Positions 36,351 to 48,985 of a stretch of 64,000 nucleotides of DNA are shown here, one piece after another; position 1 is the first letter of the stretch, and every line of letters starts with the position of its first letter. The translations under genes and the position numbers were made by a program. The stretch lies in NCBI GenBank assembly GCA_025769875.1, contig JAGFNK010000162.1, positions 1-64,000 on the forward strand, given 5' to 3'. The notes under the pieces are model-generated. The model was not told where the DNA came from. It saw only the letters and a list, made by a program, of their open reading frames with translations, and made no database searches. Origin of the DNA: Russula earlei (lineage: Eukaryota; Basidiomycota; Agaricomycetes; Russulales; Russulaceae).

Positions 36351-36658
36351 GGACCAATTCCTGCGTGAGTGTTACTAGGTGGAACGTTGATGGACATTCT
36401 GCACGGGGCATTACGTCTTTTACTTCGAGCTATGGGATACTCTAAATCTTCTCACGGAGAGAGTATAACACGAATTTGCATTGCTCAACCATATCGAAGG
36501 AAAGTATATTTTGACGTATTTTTTGCGATTCACGAATCAAACTACATGGGTAAAATCATGCATAAACACCATACCGATTATAAAGGAGTGTTTAAGCCGG
36601 TATCGACAATGGATACGGGGTGAAGCTAGAACAAAGATGGTAAGAAAGAGGAAATAAA
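36351..36658. other. Convergent 3' intergenic region
   Basis: About 308 bp of AT-rich sequence between the SEC24 and PH-protein stop codons. No gene seen. Confidence 0.6.
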
Positions 36659-39600
36659 TCAGGTGTGTTGGGCTCGACTATGGACTTCCATAGCTGATGT
36701 AGCGGTAGAAACCTTGGCTGACCGCCGGGACCCGAAGCGAAGCCTGCCTGAGAAGAGACCACCGTCATGCGACGTCGTGCTGCCCGAGTGCGAACGAAAA
36801 GACCAAGCGGGTGATGAAGGCCGAGGTGGCTCAGGATGCGCGTCTAGACGTCCGTCTCGTGTCTGAGGACGTGCTGACGGCGGATCATCACGATGTGGGT
36901 GATGATGGGGATGGTGATATTGCGCGCCACCGACCGTATGCAACCCGTCACAGCATGCACGGACGTTTTCCAAACCTTCAAACTCGTTCTCTGACAAGGT
37001 CTCCTCGTGAAGCTCGAAGTTAAGATCTCCGTCACCTCCCACGTCAACTTGAACCTGTTCGAATGACTTGGTCGGGCTGTAGGGGCCATCCGGACCTGGA
37101 TATCGCAGGTACTCGGCCGCCGGTGTGCCCGAACGCTTCCCAATAGAGCCGCCAACTGACAGTTGTGACGCACTTCGTTGGCCGCGAGGGGTAGTATCCC
37201 ACGAGCCACCGCTCAAGTGGATGCTACGGCCACTTCGAAAGCTCTGGGGACTAGACAATAGCTGGGAGTTATGGTCGGGGTGGTTTTCCTTCACGGGGAC
37301 CTCAGTGTGGCCGGTAGCCGAGTTCAATGGCGCAGCGCCCGGCCCTGTGATGGTGCCGTTTGGTCCATTGGTCGTTGGCGGGCCTGGCCGAGTTAGCAAA
37401 TATTGGAGGGCCTGTGAAACTCCGTCTAGTCAGAGGCAGTCAGACAGGATATTATTCGAAACAATACATTAATCCAGATGTCGTGCCTCTCCTTGCTTGG
37501 TGCAGTAAACTTCATCTCCCTGAATGGTGTCGATACCACAACGCTGTACTGGTGGAGACCAGGAGGGAGAGGATTAGGATCGAGCACGGAGCGAACGCTT
37601 TCGATGTATGCTACACGAGCGATGCGTCAGCTCCTAGGGGTCACGAAATTGTAGAGGATGCCCCACCGCTTTTAGCACTGGACTCGGATACATTCGATGA
37701 ACCGGGATCAGAGTCACTCCAGTATAAGGTTCTGGTATACGGGTGGACCCAGAAGAAGCGTTTGTGCCGTCTCTCCCCATGACCTTTACCAATTGTCCGA
37801 CGGGTGTATTTATACAGGAACTCGCCAATCATAGTCTGCGTGATCGCATGAAGAATTGCAGGATCAGTCCCACGCGTATGTGGATTCGCGGAGCCATTCT
37901 GCGGGTAGCTGGTAGCAGCTGGTGGGACATTGGTAGCCCTTGATTGGGACCGCGCGGGATAATAGTGATTGTCCGATGACACGGACGACCGCCCGGATCC
38001 AAGACTGCGATCAGACTGCAAAGACGTTGTGGACATTCCCTTCACGCGATCACGATCACGACCGGAGAATATGGAGACCACTGTTGGATGAGCACCCGAT
38101 CGGAAACTATGAGTAGACGGCCGAGAGGGGAAACCTTGAGCACTTGGCGGGAGGCTAGAGCCATGCTGGCGAGGTAAATTACCTCTGAGCGAACCGAATG
38201 TTGGAGTGGTGGCGCGCTGAATAAGCTCTGCTGGAGGAGGGGATGTAGGGCGTCCAGGGGCGGCATCATGTGATGAGACGGAGGTGACGGGGATCCTCCT
38301 TTCGGGTATGAGTTGAGGAGGGGGCATGCTATTCGGCGGAGGAGCCCTGGGGGGTGGAGGGAGCATCATCATTGGTGGACGACTCTTATCGACTGGTGCT
38401 GGAGAGATTGAAGGTACACGAGAACGAGTGCTCTCATCGGCCCCAGATAGTGCCGATTCAATTGACTGTCTCCTATCGTGAGTCAACAAACGAGGAGGAG
38501 GGATAATTGTAGCGACGGAGTCCCTGACGGCCGAAGGGGATGGCGGAACTGAGTGAGTAGGTGTAACAGGTGCAGCCGGACCAGCGGACAGAGGGGCGAT
38601 ATACTGGAACTGTTGGGCTCCTGTACCGGCAGGCTTGAAACCAAGTAAGGTTGAACCACGAGGATGCGCTGGTGAGGCGGGTGGTGTGGGCACCCATTTG
38701 TCAGTTTGAACGGAGATTTCTCTGAGCGCTGGCTTCGGCTGTTCAGGCGCAGGTATCGGCTCGGGCTCAGGCGTAGAAATCGGAGCAGGTCCGAGTCCCT
38801 CTGGCGGGTCAACCTGGACGGCTTGTGATTCGTATCTAATCTGAGGTGGAGGGGTGTCGATACGCGCTGACTCCGGCGGTGTTATAGCCCGTGACTCTTC
38901 ATCCACTGCATCGTGTCTATAAGCAAGGAGGGATGCCTTGATACTCTCAGCATCATCATCGTCACCTTCGCCACCCCGTTCGCTAAATGTGTGGATAGAC
39001 TGGTAGTCATCCTCCATTGAAGCCGTCGGGGTAGCAAGGAGAATGCTCTGGCGGGCATCCTGGTAATCTGCTTCAGTATCAGTATCGATGCCGGTCTCCG
39101 TTGCACCATCGTCAAGTTCCTCGTCCCCTTGATCGCGCTCTGTGGCGAATCTACCACCAAAAATGATCGTCTCCTCACTAGTATCATGGGGCAACACAGA
39201 ACGCGTAATTGCATCGTCATCCTGTGAATGCACCGTCTGTGTTTCGACATTAATTTTCTCCGGGACAGGGAGGGGCAGGGTTTGGACTTGGCTATGAGCA
39301 GTTTGGACTGGCGGTGTTTGAACTCCAGCTTGCGAAGAGAGGGGGGGTAAGTCAGACGATGTAACTATTGTGTCCTCGTGTTCAGTTATCGGTCCTGTCT
39401 CTACGGATGACTCGGTGTAGAGTGGAGAGGGTCCGAAGGCTTCATATTGATATTGTACGCCGACCTCTGCACGCTCGATGATGACCTTCGTTTCCTGTAG
39501 AGGAATAGGTTCAGGTACGGTTTGCACTTCCGTATCCGCCATCAATTTTAGTTCAGGGATTTCTTGCTCAACCTGAACGCCAAAGTCTGCGGTCTCGGGA

Positions 39601-41830
39601 GCAGGCGGAGTGACATGGATAGGCACCGGGGTCACCTCTTCGATTTCAGTCTGACAACCGAACTCGGCGATGGTGACTGGAGTCTCTGTCTCTGCCACGG
39701 AATCCATTCCTATTCCAAAGAGCTCCGCGTCGAGGGCAGCGGGTTGCCCAACAAGAGAAGCTGGTCGGGCTTCTTGGAACGCGGCGCCACCTCGTGATCG
39801 TCGAGGAACGCTTCGTGAGACGACGGCCTGCCGTAATGGGCTGCGATTGTAAGGCAGAGATCCCGAAGAGGAGGAGCGCCTAAGCACGTTAGCAAAGGCA
39901 GGATCTAGCCCGTCGAGGCTGCCACGATTCGAAACAGCAAGGTCAACAGGAGCGGTATCGTCATCGTGATAGTCAGGCTCTGGTTCATCATCCGCTTCGG
40001 CGCCTCCACCAAAGAATATGGGAAGGGAGGGAACTTGCGGAGGGGTGCTGGTGACCGCGCCAAGATCGTCATCATCTCCATCATATTCCGATGCGGGACT
40101 CCGTGCGGCGTGCTCCAACCGCTGAGTGAGTGTGACGCCGCCGCGACCCCGGGTTCTACCGCGACCGCCCCGGGCTGCCCGGAATGAAGCCAAGGGCCGG
40201 GGTTTCTTGCCCGTGCCAGGCGTCCCATCCTCGGTGTCTTCGTCGGTCACGTACTCCTCGGTGTGGAGGTCAGTGCTGACAGCAGGCGAACCATCAAGGC
40301 GCTTCCGGTATTCAATCTTCAGCTCCTTCTCGCGCTGCAGTGTACTCTTGAGCGTGTTGATCTGACGTTGTGCGTGTGATAGACGCTGTTGTAGAGCTTC
40401 AACCTCGTTACTGGGATGGTTGGGGGCTTGGAACGGACGCGAGGGAGAAGCATCAGGCGAAGAGTCATACTCGCCATCGGCGGAGAACATGGCGGAGGTA
40501 TCTCCACGCCTACGATTGGTCGAAGGAGCGGGGCTAAAGACGTCGTCCACTTCACGATCATTAGGGGTGAGAAGGTCAGACCGCTCCCTGCCTTCGGGTG
40601 TCATCGGAGAACCCATGCGAGGTAGACGGCGATTGAGTCGCGCCATCTCGGCCTTCAAGGTATCAAGGCTTTGTTGCAGATCAGATTTATCACGTTGGAG
40701 GCTAGCTGCTTGCTTTCGAGCTTGCGCAATGGTAGTTTCGTGGTTCGCCTTGAGGTCTTCTAGCCCACCTTTGAGCCGCTCGGCCTCATTCTTGTGTTGG
40801 TCAGTGGCTTCGCGGGCCTTGTTTAGTTGGCGAGTAAGACGCTTGTGTTCGCTTTCGAGACGCTGGACAGTGGACTGCGAATCTGAAAACTGGATCCGAA
40901 GCTCTTGCAAGGTGACCTCGAGGTTCCAGTTCTCCTCTTTGTACTTGTCTGACGAGCGAAGGGGGTGAGAGGAAGAGGCCGTAGAAACCAGGGCAAGACT
41001 GACCTGTGCTCTGCTCTTGCGATTTGAGCGCGCTACGGAGACTCTCGAGGGTCTTCTCAAGGTCATCTTTCTCTTCTTTCATGTCCTGGAGAACCTTGTC
41101 GCGCTCTGCGAGCAAACTCTGAAGGCGTCTAACCTCCGTCAGAAGACCGCTACCGATCTCGAACGCGAACTCTTGAATTGGACATGATACGGTTTTAGAA
41201 TCGATGCGCGTGTGTGGCGCCGTAAGGAAAGACCCACCGACATCGTCCGCACGGTGAGCAGCATTTTTCGCTCTGCGAGACTGAGCAGCAGAAGTCCCGG
41301 GGGCAGGTTTCGGTCTTTCGGGTTCGTCGCGCAGTGGGTCATGGACCTCGAAGGATTGAGTCGCGATAGAACCGTTGATGTTCTAGACCGTGAGAGTGGC
41401 AAGTCAGTCGCCGCGGGAAGAGGAAGCGGATGATGAGAGAAACCCCAAGATGAAAAAACGAAGGGCGGGGAGCCTCTCTGCCAACGAGAAAGGAAAATGA
41501 AAAGAGGACGATACAGACCGAGGAGGTGAAGGCCGCCGTGAGTTGACCGTTCCCAAAGTCCCATGCGCTAACCGCATCGGCTAGCTCGCGATAACGTTCG
41601 CGCATATCGGCGGTGATTTCGTCTGTTTTATCGACGTCCATGTCCTGGAGGAGCCTGACGCGTTCCTCGAGCTCGACCCGCTGCGCGAGGAGACGTTCGC
41701 CGAGAGCTGCGGCTTGCTGGAGTTGTTTTTCCTTTCCATCGAGGAGGAGTTGTAGGTGTTGACGCATATCATTTGGAGGGGAAGAATGAAAGGGAATGTC
41801 GAGGGAAGGACCGTCTGAAAAAGAGTCCAT
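36659..41830 (-). CDS. Coiled-coil/PH-domain cortical anchor (Num1/Mcp5/ApsA family)
   Basis: Proteins of this family tether dynein and mitochondria to the cell cortex and guide nuclear movement. The N terminus (MDSFSDGPSLD at 41830) runs into coiled coil (EKQLQQAAALGERLLAQ, then FEIGSGLLTEVRRLQSLLAERD and KYKEENWNLEVTLQELR). The single ORF 41066-37641 continues the coiled coil, then a long acidic/Pro/Ser-rich linker. The C-terminal Mcp5-type PH domain begins MIGEFLYKYTRRT...KRFFWVHPYTRTLYWSD and, across an intron with donor GTGGGG at about 37658, continues SAYIESVRSVLDPNPLPPGL and STPFREMKFTAP, then a second intron to ALQYLLTRPG. A low-complexity tail ends at 36659. Length is near 1,600 residues. 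The first intron (about 41577 to 41375) is long and its boundaries are tentative. Confidence 0.88.
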
Positions 41831-42528
41831 GTGGGGAGCAGGGCAAGTGCGATGGTGGCTGGCGACGACCACGGCAGGCAACAGGAACGAGCGAACCACG
41901 CGTGTCGAGCACGCACCACGCATACATTTCCCACGGTTGCTTCCCTATTCCCCTGTCAAGATGTGATGCCTGTGATCCTCCCAACGATGCATTCCAATCG
42001 ATATTCTGCTCTGCTCTGCTATGCTATGCTTTATGGATACAGCCCATTGCGTCCAAGAAGTCTAGACCCTCCGCGCCCCCAGAGTCCGTGAATCAAACAA
42101 CAGTACGAGACAGGAAAAGACGTGGTCCGTTTAGAAGAAGTCTAGTCACGAAAACGACCCATGATGTCGGGAACCGCCCCACCGACGCTGCCGGCGCGGG
42201 TCATGCGAGGTCGCAATGAACGGTTCCCCGCTCATGACGGTGGATGCGCTCATCGGGTCCTGGGTCTACAGTGCTCCTTGAGACCAGTCCATCGAGTCGC
42301 AGTGGCGCAAAACGCTCACCTCGAACACGGTAGCATAACTAGACCCGGGCGTCGCCGGCCGAGAAGGGTCTCTTTGCGCTCCGCTGTACCTCCGATGGCC
42401 TTGTTCTGCGACAGCTCCGTACCCATACCCGCAATTATGAGCGCCGCCTCTCCCCGATGGGCTCTGCGTGCCTTGACTGTATGGACCATATCGTGGACTT
42501 GGTGTCTGAAGAGTGCGCGATCCTAGCG
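41831..42528. other. Intergenic region
   Basis: Upstream of the PH-domain gene. It contains a short ctgctctgctatgctatgct repeat (42005-42028). A plus-strand ORF enters from the right (42457-43440) but is judged a shadow of the minus-strand gene. Confidence 0.45.
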
Positions 42529-43628
42529 TCAGAGGTCAACGATCATCTTTCTCACAAGGAAGATTCCCCCCTCAACATCAACCCTGATAAGAATCGGCAA
42601 CTCACCCAGTCCCATTCGCGTCCCAGTGGCGTCCACTCCACCTGGATCCCGACACTCGACCACTCCAGGTGGCAAAGCGAAGGGGGGTGCAAGTTCGGTA
42701 GGGAGCTTGATAATTCCAACCCGAGCTGTCCGTTGTCCCTGGGGTCTCCACCATGCGCCTATTTCCGAGCTCCGACGGTGGACGCGCTCGTCCCATCCAA
42801 TCTTCACTTGGCGACGTCGTCCGGGATTCAGGAAGCGTGCTCGCCGAGCGGACCGGAGGTGATGATGGAGGTGGCGAGTCGCCGAGACGCAGCTGGAATT
42901 CGAATAAGCGTCCCTCTTCTTCGAGAGGTCCTGCCTCCTCCACCGTCGGCGCACTCCCTTGGACCGCGAACGGATTCAAGCGGAAGACGCTCATCATCTT
43001 TCTCATCGCCTTGGTGGCTTGCGTCGCCCGCAATGGCACCTGCGTCTCTCTCGGCCCCTCGCTCGCTGGACCTGGCGTCGACGGAGAGGATTCAAAGACA
43101 AATGCGGCCGTCACCGATCCGTCCTCTTGCTCCTCCTTCACCACAGGCGTGCTCTTGTGCGTCATCAGAGCCGCCTGCTCCACGTCAAGTCCGTCGTCCA
43201 TGGTGTACAACAGGTCGCCGCCAGCGGGAGGGAATCGGAACATGGAATCGAGACCCCGTAAACCAGGTGAGTGCGAGGATAGATGGCCGAGCTCAGTCAC
43301 GGGAAGGCGCGATGTCAGCGAAGGATCGCATCGTGGCGACTCGGGAGGAAGGGGATGTTGCAGCGGATGCGCCCCAGACTGCAGCGGCCTGCGAAGACGA
43401 GGGTTCGCTCGGTTGGACGGCGGACTGGAGGGTCGAGTAAGACGAGTCGATGGTCCATGACGTGTGGGGTGCATCCCAGGGTTCAAGGCCAGAAGTCGAG
43501 GACTTGTTCCAAGAGTAGGGATTCGACATGGGCAGGGCTTGCTTCGGAGCGACGCTCAATATGTAGGGATGCTTGCTCTGAACGGGAAGTGGTCGGTCCA
43601 GAAAGGGCTGATAGTGGGCGAGAGCCAT
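42529..43628 (-). CDS. Hypothetical protein, gene model incomplete
   Basis: Two minus-strand frames look protein-like and overlap end to end. 43628-43293 starts MALAHYQPFLDRPLP and runs through Ser/Ala-rich sequence. 43486-42602 carries MFRFPPAGGDLLYTMDDGLD, KSTPVVKEEQEDGSV and MRKMMSVFRLNPFAVQG. They are probably exons of one gene, or one frame with an indel near 43290. The 3' end is unresolved: a third frame (42954-42529) continues with GIIKLPTELAPPFALP. No known domain. A 327-codon plus-strand ORF over the same DNA lacks such coherent composition. Confidence 0.45.
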
Positions 43629-46600
43629 GCTTTAGTTGGGCCTTTTTAGAAAGCGTTGAAACAGGACTTGATGGGTTGGTGGAGAACGTTGGGCGGATGG
43701 AGAGGAAGGGGGGTTTTTGAATGAATAAAGATAAATGAAAAATGTCGGAATGGGGGCGAGGTCCGCGAGGGATGACAGACGGAAGGAGAGGATTAAAATA
43801 TGTGTTTGAGAAAGCCATCGCAATCGCCATCCTTCGGACAAGTCCCGCGTGCACGATGGGTTGAGAATCCCAGGCAGGTCGTAACGGATCTCTGATCTTG
43901 GTGCCGCGATTGTAGCACACCACGCCTGCGCCTCTAACAGTAGATGACCTTCTCCAAGAGATCCACCTCCTTTGCCATCCTATTCGTTTTTGGTAGCCGG
44001 GCAATGGTCATCTCTTCCTCACAGACCACTCTTGCCGGCCGGGCGGGTTGTCTCCACCACACCGGCTCTCTTGCCTCCAGAAATTAACATTAACCGCTGC
44101 GCAAGTCGCCACCTCTCGCAACACAACGCGCGCGCGCAGCTTTAACGAAAGAAACCCTCTCTCAACCAGGATCAATTCTGCCGACCGAACATCTGGATCG
44201 AACGTACCCGCTCGACGGCGCCACTCTACTTTATGCGCGACCGTGTATGATCTGAGACCGATCACACCGTATCTTGAGACGAAAATCTGACGCCTCCTTC
44301 CAACACACTCTTTATGATCCAAATCTCCCGACTTAAGAATTCATTCCACCTACCAAAGCGAGGAATGCCGAATATCGCACCTAGAGCGCACTTCGTCGCA
44401 GAACGCAAACGTTGGCGTTCTCTCGCGCTCGAAAGGCAGCCCGAGCACCATCTCCATCGACCAACGCACTTCTACGGGACCTGCTTACGTTTCCGTCTTA
44501 TCGACCGCGGCCGCCTCTTTTTCAGTGCTCGGCTCGCACGACCCCTCGATGGTTTGTGCCCTTGAATAGTCGTTCCAGATCGTTGCAGCGCGGCGCGTTC
44601 TGTTTTCTCGATCGGTTGCGAGCGAATATGCAAAACCCGTAGTCACGTCCTCTCTTTTCCTCGAGAAATCGTTGATCTGGGGACACGCTGTTTCCTGCCC
44701 AGCCTCACACGCCATCCAGCTTTTCAAACCCGGTGATGTCCCGGTCTCTTTAAAAGGAGGATGGCAAGGGTGATCTTGAGCAGCCATCCCGGAAGCGACC
44801 AGCAGGCAGACACACCATCGACTCCCTGGTCGTTGGTTGGAGATCCTGGCAGCTTGAACCTTCCATGTATCATCGACGTCTCCGATGATTCATGGCCACT
44901 CACGTTCTACTTTTATCCAATACGCCTCACCGCCGACGCGGGAACACTGCAGGAAGGGGCTTCCAAGCTTCGTCGGCCGACAAGTATGAAGGGGGGGGTG
45001 TCCCGAGCATCATTCTTTCAGCGAACACTTCAATGGCGCGATACGGTGGCAGAGCCCTCGGACGGTAACTTTCCTCTGGACACCAAGGCGATGGTAACTC
45101 CGGGCACAACCCGAAGAGGGCTTCGACCCCCTGCTCACTCACACAGCCTAACGGGAAGCGTACCGGCGGATCTACGTAGCCAATTCTCACAAATCGTCAG
45201 GGCCCTCGTGATTTCCCGTAGGGCAGCGCCGCACCGTACACCCCTCTGACACTCGTGGTACCCCTTCTCCTCGCCGAATTCTGACAGCTTCGGGCAGTCC
45301 ACCTCACGTTCTTTCGCCGCAGACGTTTCAATCAACGCGCTGTTGACAGCACGTAACTGTCATGTGGTCAAAGTCAGCCTCCATCTGCGCGGACCGTGAA
45401 CGCGGATATCCTCCCTTCAGGTCACTCGATCCCAACATGCTACATGTGTGCGCATCAGCTATGACAGAAAGTTCGTCACCCAATACCGCGGCCTGTTCTC
45501 TTCGGCGCAGCGCATCAAACGCTCGGCGCGGCGCACGCCAGCACCCCCGATCGACATAGGCTGAGGTGCTAGTCTGCTCTCGACTTGGTCCTCGCTGCGT
45601 CACACTCACCTTGTATCCCGCTCCATTCGCTCGTCGTCCTTATCGACTTTTAGGCCTGCTCATCGCCGATTTATAACAAAACGGCTGTTCCTGTGGTGTT
45701 CAAAGATGAAATGAACCTCACTTCTCTTGCGTTCCTCCTCCACGACCCACGCTCGTGCCGTTTTGACGGGAACCATCCGTTTCCTGCGCTTCTTTGCCCT
45801 GCCTGCTCATTCGCTGTCGTAGGGCGGAGGGGAAAGGATGCCGCATCGACTTTTTCTCCGCGCCGGAAGGTAGTCCTCTTTGACGTCTGCGCAGGAACAA
45901 TTATTAGTTTTTTCTGACTCGGCGGTCCCAGAGCGCCTTACCTCTACTCAATGTGGGGGACCGTTGCACTCTTGGACGAAATACCGCTTCCTTGTACGTG
46001 TTTCGGGGACTAGACCCTGGCTCCACGGGCCTGCGGTTCAAGTGGTGCCGGGTCACCGAACGCCCCGAAAGAATAAAATGGCGTAGAGCGGAGCTTCACT
46101 GAGATAAGCATCGCCTCGTCACGGGCCTTCCTTTCGATATACGGGCGCAGCGACGCCCAGATCGCAACGCATTGGTTTTTCGCCTTTGCATGCGACCGTG
46201 CAGTCGGTCGCCTAGCGCGGTGAGGCAGCTGCATGCCGAACCTCACCGTCCGCAACCCCTGTAAACGGCGGATTGCAAAATCAGCGCTGCGGATCGAGGG
46301 GATTTGAGGGCGAGTCGCACGGCTTCTTGCCCAGTTTATCACTGGTGGGCGCGATCCTTTGCCGGGCGGTTCATTGGCACTGGGCGACAACAAGCGCCTG
46401 TGTGTGCGCGTGTGCGGTTCCTATCTCTGCAACCACGAGGACAAGTTGTCATCACGAGCGGTTCCCTCATCAGCACTTCTGTCGTCTCCCTACCCACCAT
46501 CACCGTTCAACTGTCCGTCGATGGTGGAGATCCAGTGCACTTTCTCCCTCCCTTCCCCTCCGAATAAAAGGATTTTTTTTATCGTCGTCCGTTCCGTTAT

Positions 46601-47537
46601 TTATGACACGAGCGCCAGCTGCGTGGAAAATAAAAAGAAATTGGGCAGAGATAACAGCAGGAAAGGGACGCGAAACCAACCGGGCCGTCCAAGGGAGCTT
46701 GGACTATTTTATCCCGTCGACGGCTTCAGATCGCGACCTGTCCGGGATGGATACGGGATCGGTGTTGTGTGATTACGGCGGGGAAAAGAGGGGGGGGGGG
46801 GAGGAGAACGCTGTCACATAAACCCTCCTCCCCCCGATCTGCGTTTCGAGAGGCGAACGACACGACTGACGGCACTTCCCTCCTCATAACGCCGTGCGAC
46901 CCCCTCCCCCCCCCCCCCCCCAAATGCATCTTTTTTTTTTTTTTTCCTTCTTGCCTTTATTTTTCCCTTCTCGAGCTCAGGGAGGCGCGGCGAAGTTGGG
47001 TGATTGAATTTGTTGCCTCACGCTGTTCATTTTGTGTAAGCTTGCTTGAAACCTTGGGACGGAAATTGCGCGTCTGCGCCTGCGCCTCACCTCACCTTCT
47101 GGCAATTTCCACTAGTCGCCGTGGCCAAGCTGTCCGAGGCCGGGCACATCAAAGCCAATTATATGCTGACTATCCGCTTCCAGCTTCCCCGCCTTTGAAG
47201 AATACTGGGTACCCGCACCCCTCTTCCTCAATTGCCGGCGGAATCCTTGACAGCCCCCCTCGGATGGCATCCAAGACAGTGGGCGCTTCGAGCGCCTACG
47301 AAATTTGTCCTCTGACGAACGGGGCGCAGAAAATGGCAAGTCGGGACCTGACTGCGGGTAAACTAGGGAGAGTTGGGACAAAAAGCCACCGTATTTTGTT
47401 GAATATAGGTGGGTCGCTGTGTACATAAAAACATGGTTCGCGTGCCTTGCCAATAGCGGCGCACATTGATGAGGGGGACTCGGTCAAGGGACGACGACAA
47501 CCCAAAAGAAAAATTTTTCGCCGGTGATTTTAACCTT
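43629..47537. other. 3.9 kb gene-poor region
   Basis: No protein family recognised. ORFs of 130-220 codons (44761-45249, 46273-46821, 46769-47428) are rich in Ser/Arg/Pro and look fortuitous. The stretch contains purine/pyrimidine homopolymers: G10 near 46791, C-rich run at 46903-46921 followed by a T17 run at 46929-46945, T8 at 46574. It could hold a long 5' leader, a non-coding RNA or fast-evolving genes. Confidence 0.5.
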
Positions 47538-48679
47538 TCAAAACAGCTGCTCATCAGACCATCGCCCCACCCACCACCGGCACATGCCTTTGCGAGCCCC
47601 TAACTGGTCCCTGTCCATCCCCGGTACGGGCAAAGCACCCCTCCACACGGCGTCGACCTCCCGCCCGTCTTGACCGGCTCCACTGTCAACCCACAAAAGC
47701 CCACGGCGCTCCGCCTGGTGCAAGAAGGCGGTGCATACGTCGGACTTTGTGTACACCCCAGCCGCCACATATACGCGCGCTCTGTCATGGCGTGCGAGGA
47801 GCGTGCAGACAGAGTCGAGCAGTGCCCCGTGAGACCGGTCAAAGTGGAGCAGATCCGAGAGGACGACGGCGTCGAAACCCTCAGAAGGCGACTGAAGTCC
47901 TCGAGACGATAGCAGCCGACTCAATGGCCCGGGTTGCGGGCGCTCGATCAGCAAATGGTGGAACAGAAAATAGGGGAAGAAGCGAGGGCGGTGGAAGGGG
48001 AAGAGAGGGAGAGAGGGAGAGGGAGAGGGAGAACGCCTACAGTAAGTTGCTGGGATCTTTCCCCCATTCGTAGCCGCGGCACTGTACTGTGCAAGGGGCG
48101 GTAACGGAGCTAGAGTTCCTATCGACGTTGGTCTGAAGGTTGCTGAGAATCAGGTCGTCAGGATAGTCGGTGACGACTACGAGGGTGGGGGAAGCGGGCA
48201 AGGTGGACGCCAGGAGGGATGGAAGGGCGGTGCCCGCGCCCAACTCCACGACTGGATTGATATTATTATAAACCGTGGAGAGAGGAAAGCGAGAGAGCAT
48301 ACCAGAACGATTGGAAAGGTCTATGAGGCCTCGTTCGATTCGTTCGGCTAGCAAGAAGGCAGGCGAGAAGATGTGATCCGCCAGCAATGTGTTGGCCTGA
48401 GAGGGTGGAGGACTAAGCCGTACAGCGGGGATTCAATCAGCACACGATGTACCTTGCCTTGCTTTGTGTGTCAGAGAGGACGTGTAAGTCTGACTTTAGA
48501 TCGATGCCGGCTAGGCTAAACACGCGCCACCGTACCTTTGGGGCTGCGGTTAGGGTCAAGGGACCAAAAAGCAAAGGAGGTTCATGAGCAGCGATCTCAG
48601 CGTGGTGTTCCCCTGAGAAAAGGGCGAGGGAGTCGCCAAAAATACATTCCACGGATTCGTGTTGTTGTTGTTGGTCCAT
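47538..48679 (-). CDS. EFM7/NNT1-like lysine and N-terminal methyltransferase
   Basis: SAM-dependent methyltransferase of the family whose yeast member Efm7 modifies translation factor eEF1A. Exons 48679-48536, 48396-48303, 48251-48041, 47919-47538 sum to 831 nt, 276 residues. Landmarks are IFGDSLALFSGE, LLADHIFSPAFLLAE, SAM motif I VVELGAGTALPSL, the VVVTDYPDDLILSNL block diagnostic of this group, and VVLSDLLHFDRSH (post-motif region). It ends WWVGRWSDEQLF, near the usual end. Intron 3 acceptor was chosen because it is the only one that keeps frame. The initiating Met is followed by poly-Gln encoded by a ttg/caa run. Confidence 0.88.
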
Positions 48680-48985
48680 TCCATATAATTAATTATTATA
48701 ATATAACAACGATAATTAACCACCATGATCACGTGATGTCGGAGTGTGGGAAAGGTACGAAGGGATGGACGCGCGTGGGAGCCACGAGGCTTGATGACAG
48801 CCCGCCTCCCGTCCTTAACTACTCCTCCCGTACCTGATCTCACCTCCTCCCTCTCGTCGTCCGTACATCCCGCCCGATTCAACTCCCAGACTCGATCCCT
48901 TTTCCTCTTCTTTCTTCCTTTTCTTTCATTTCTCTCCTTCTTCCTCTTCGTTCTTGTATTCTTGTCTCCCCTCTTGTCATCCCGC
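48680..48985. promoter_or_regulatory. Divergent promoter EFM7-like / PDE
   Basis: AT-rich core at 48685-48720 next to the minus-strand start, and a long CT-rich tract (48893-48960) just before the plus-strand start, typical of fungal transcription start regions. 306 bp in total. Confidence 0.55.

Noticed and set aside
46774..46945. CRISPR-like or satellite array at the homopolymer cluster
   Set aside because: Only single homopolymer runs, no repeated unit; CRISPR arrays are also not expected in a fungal nuclear genome.
44761..47428. ORFs of 162, 182 and 219 codons in the gene-poor region
   Set aside because: Composition is Ser/Arg/Pro-rich, no domain or splice evidence; kept as non-coding.
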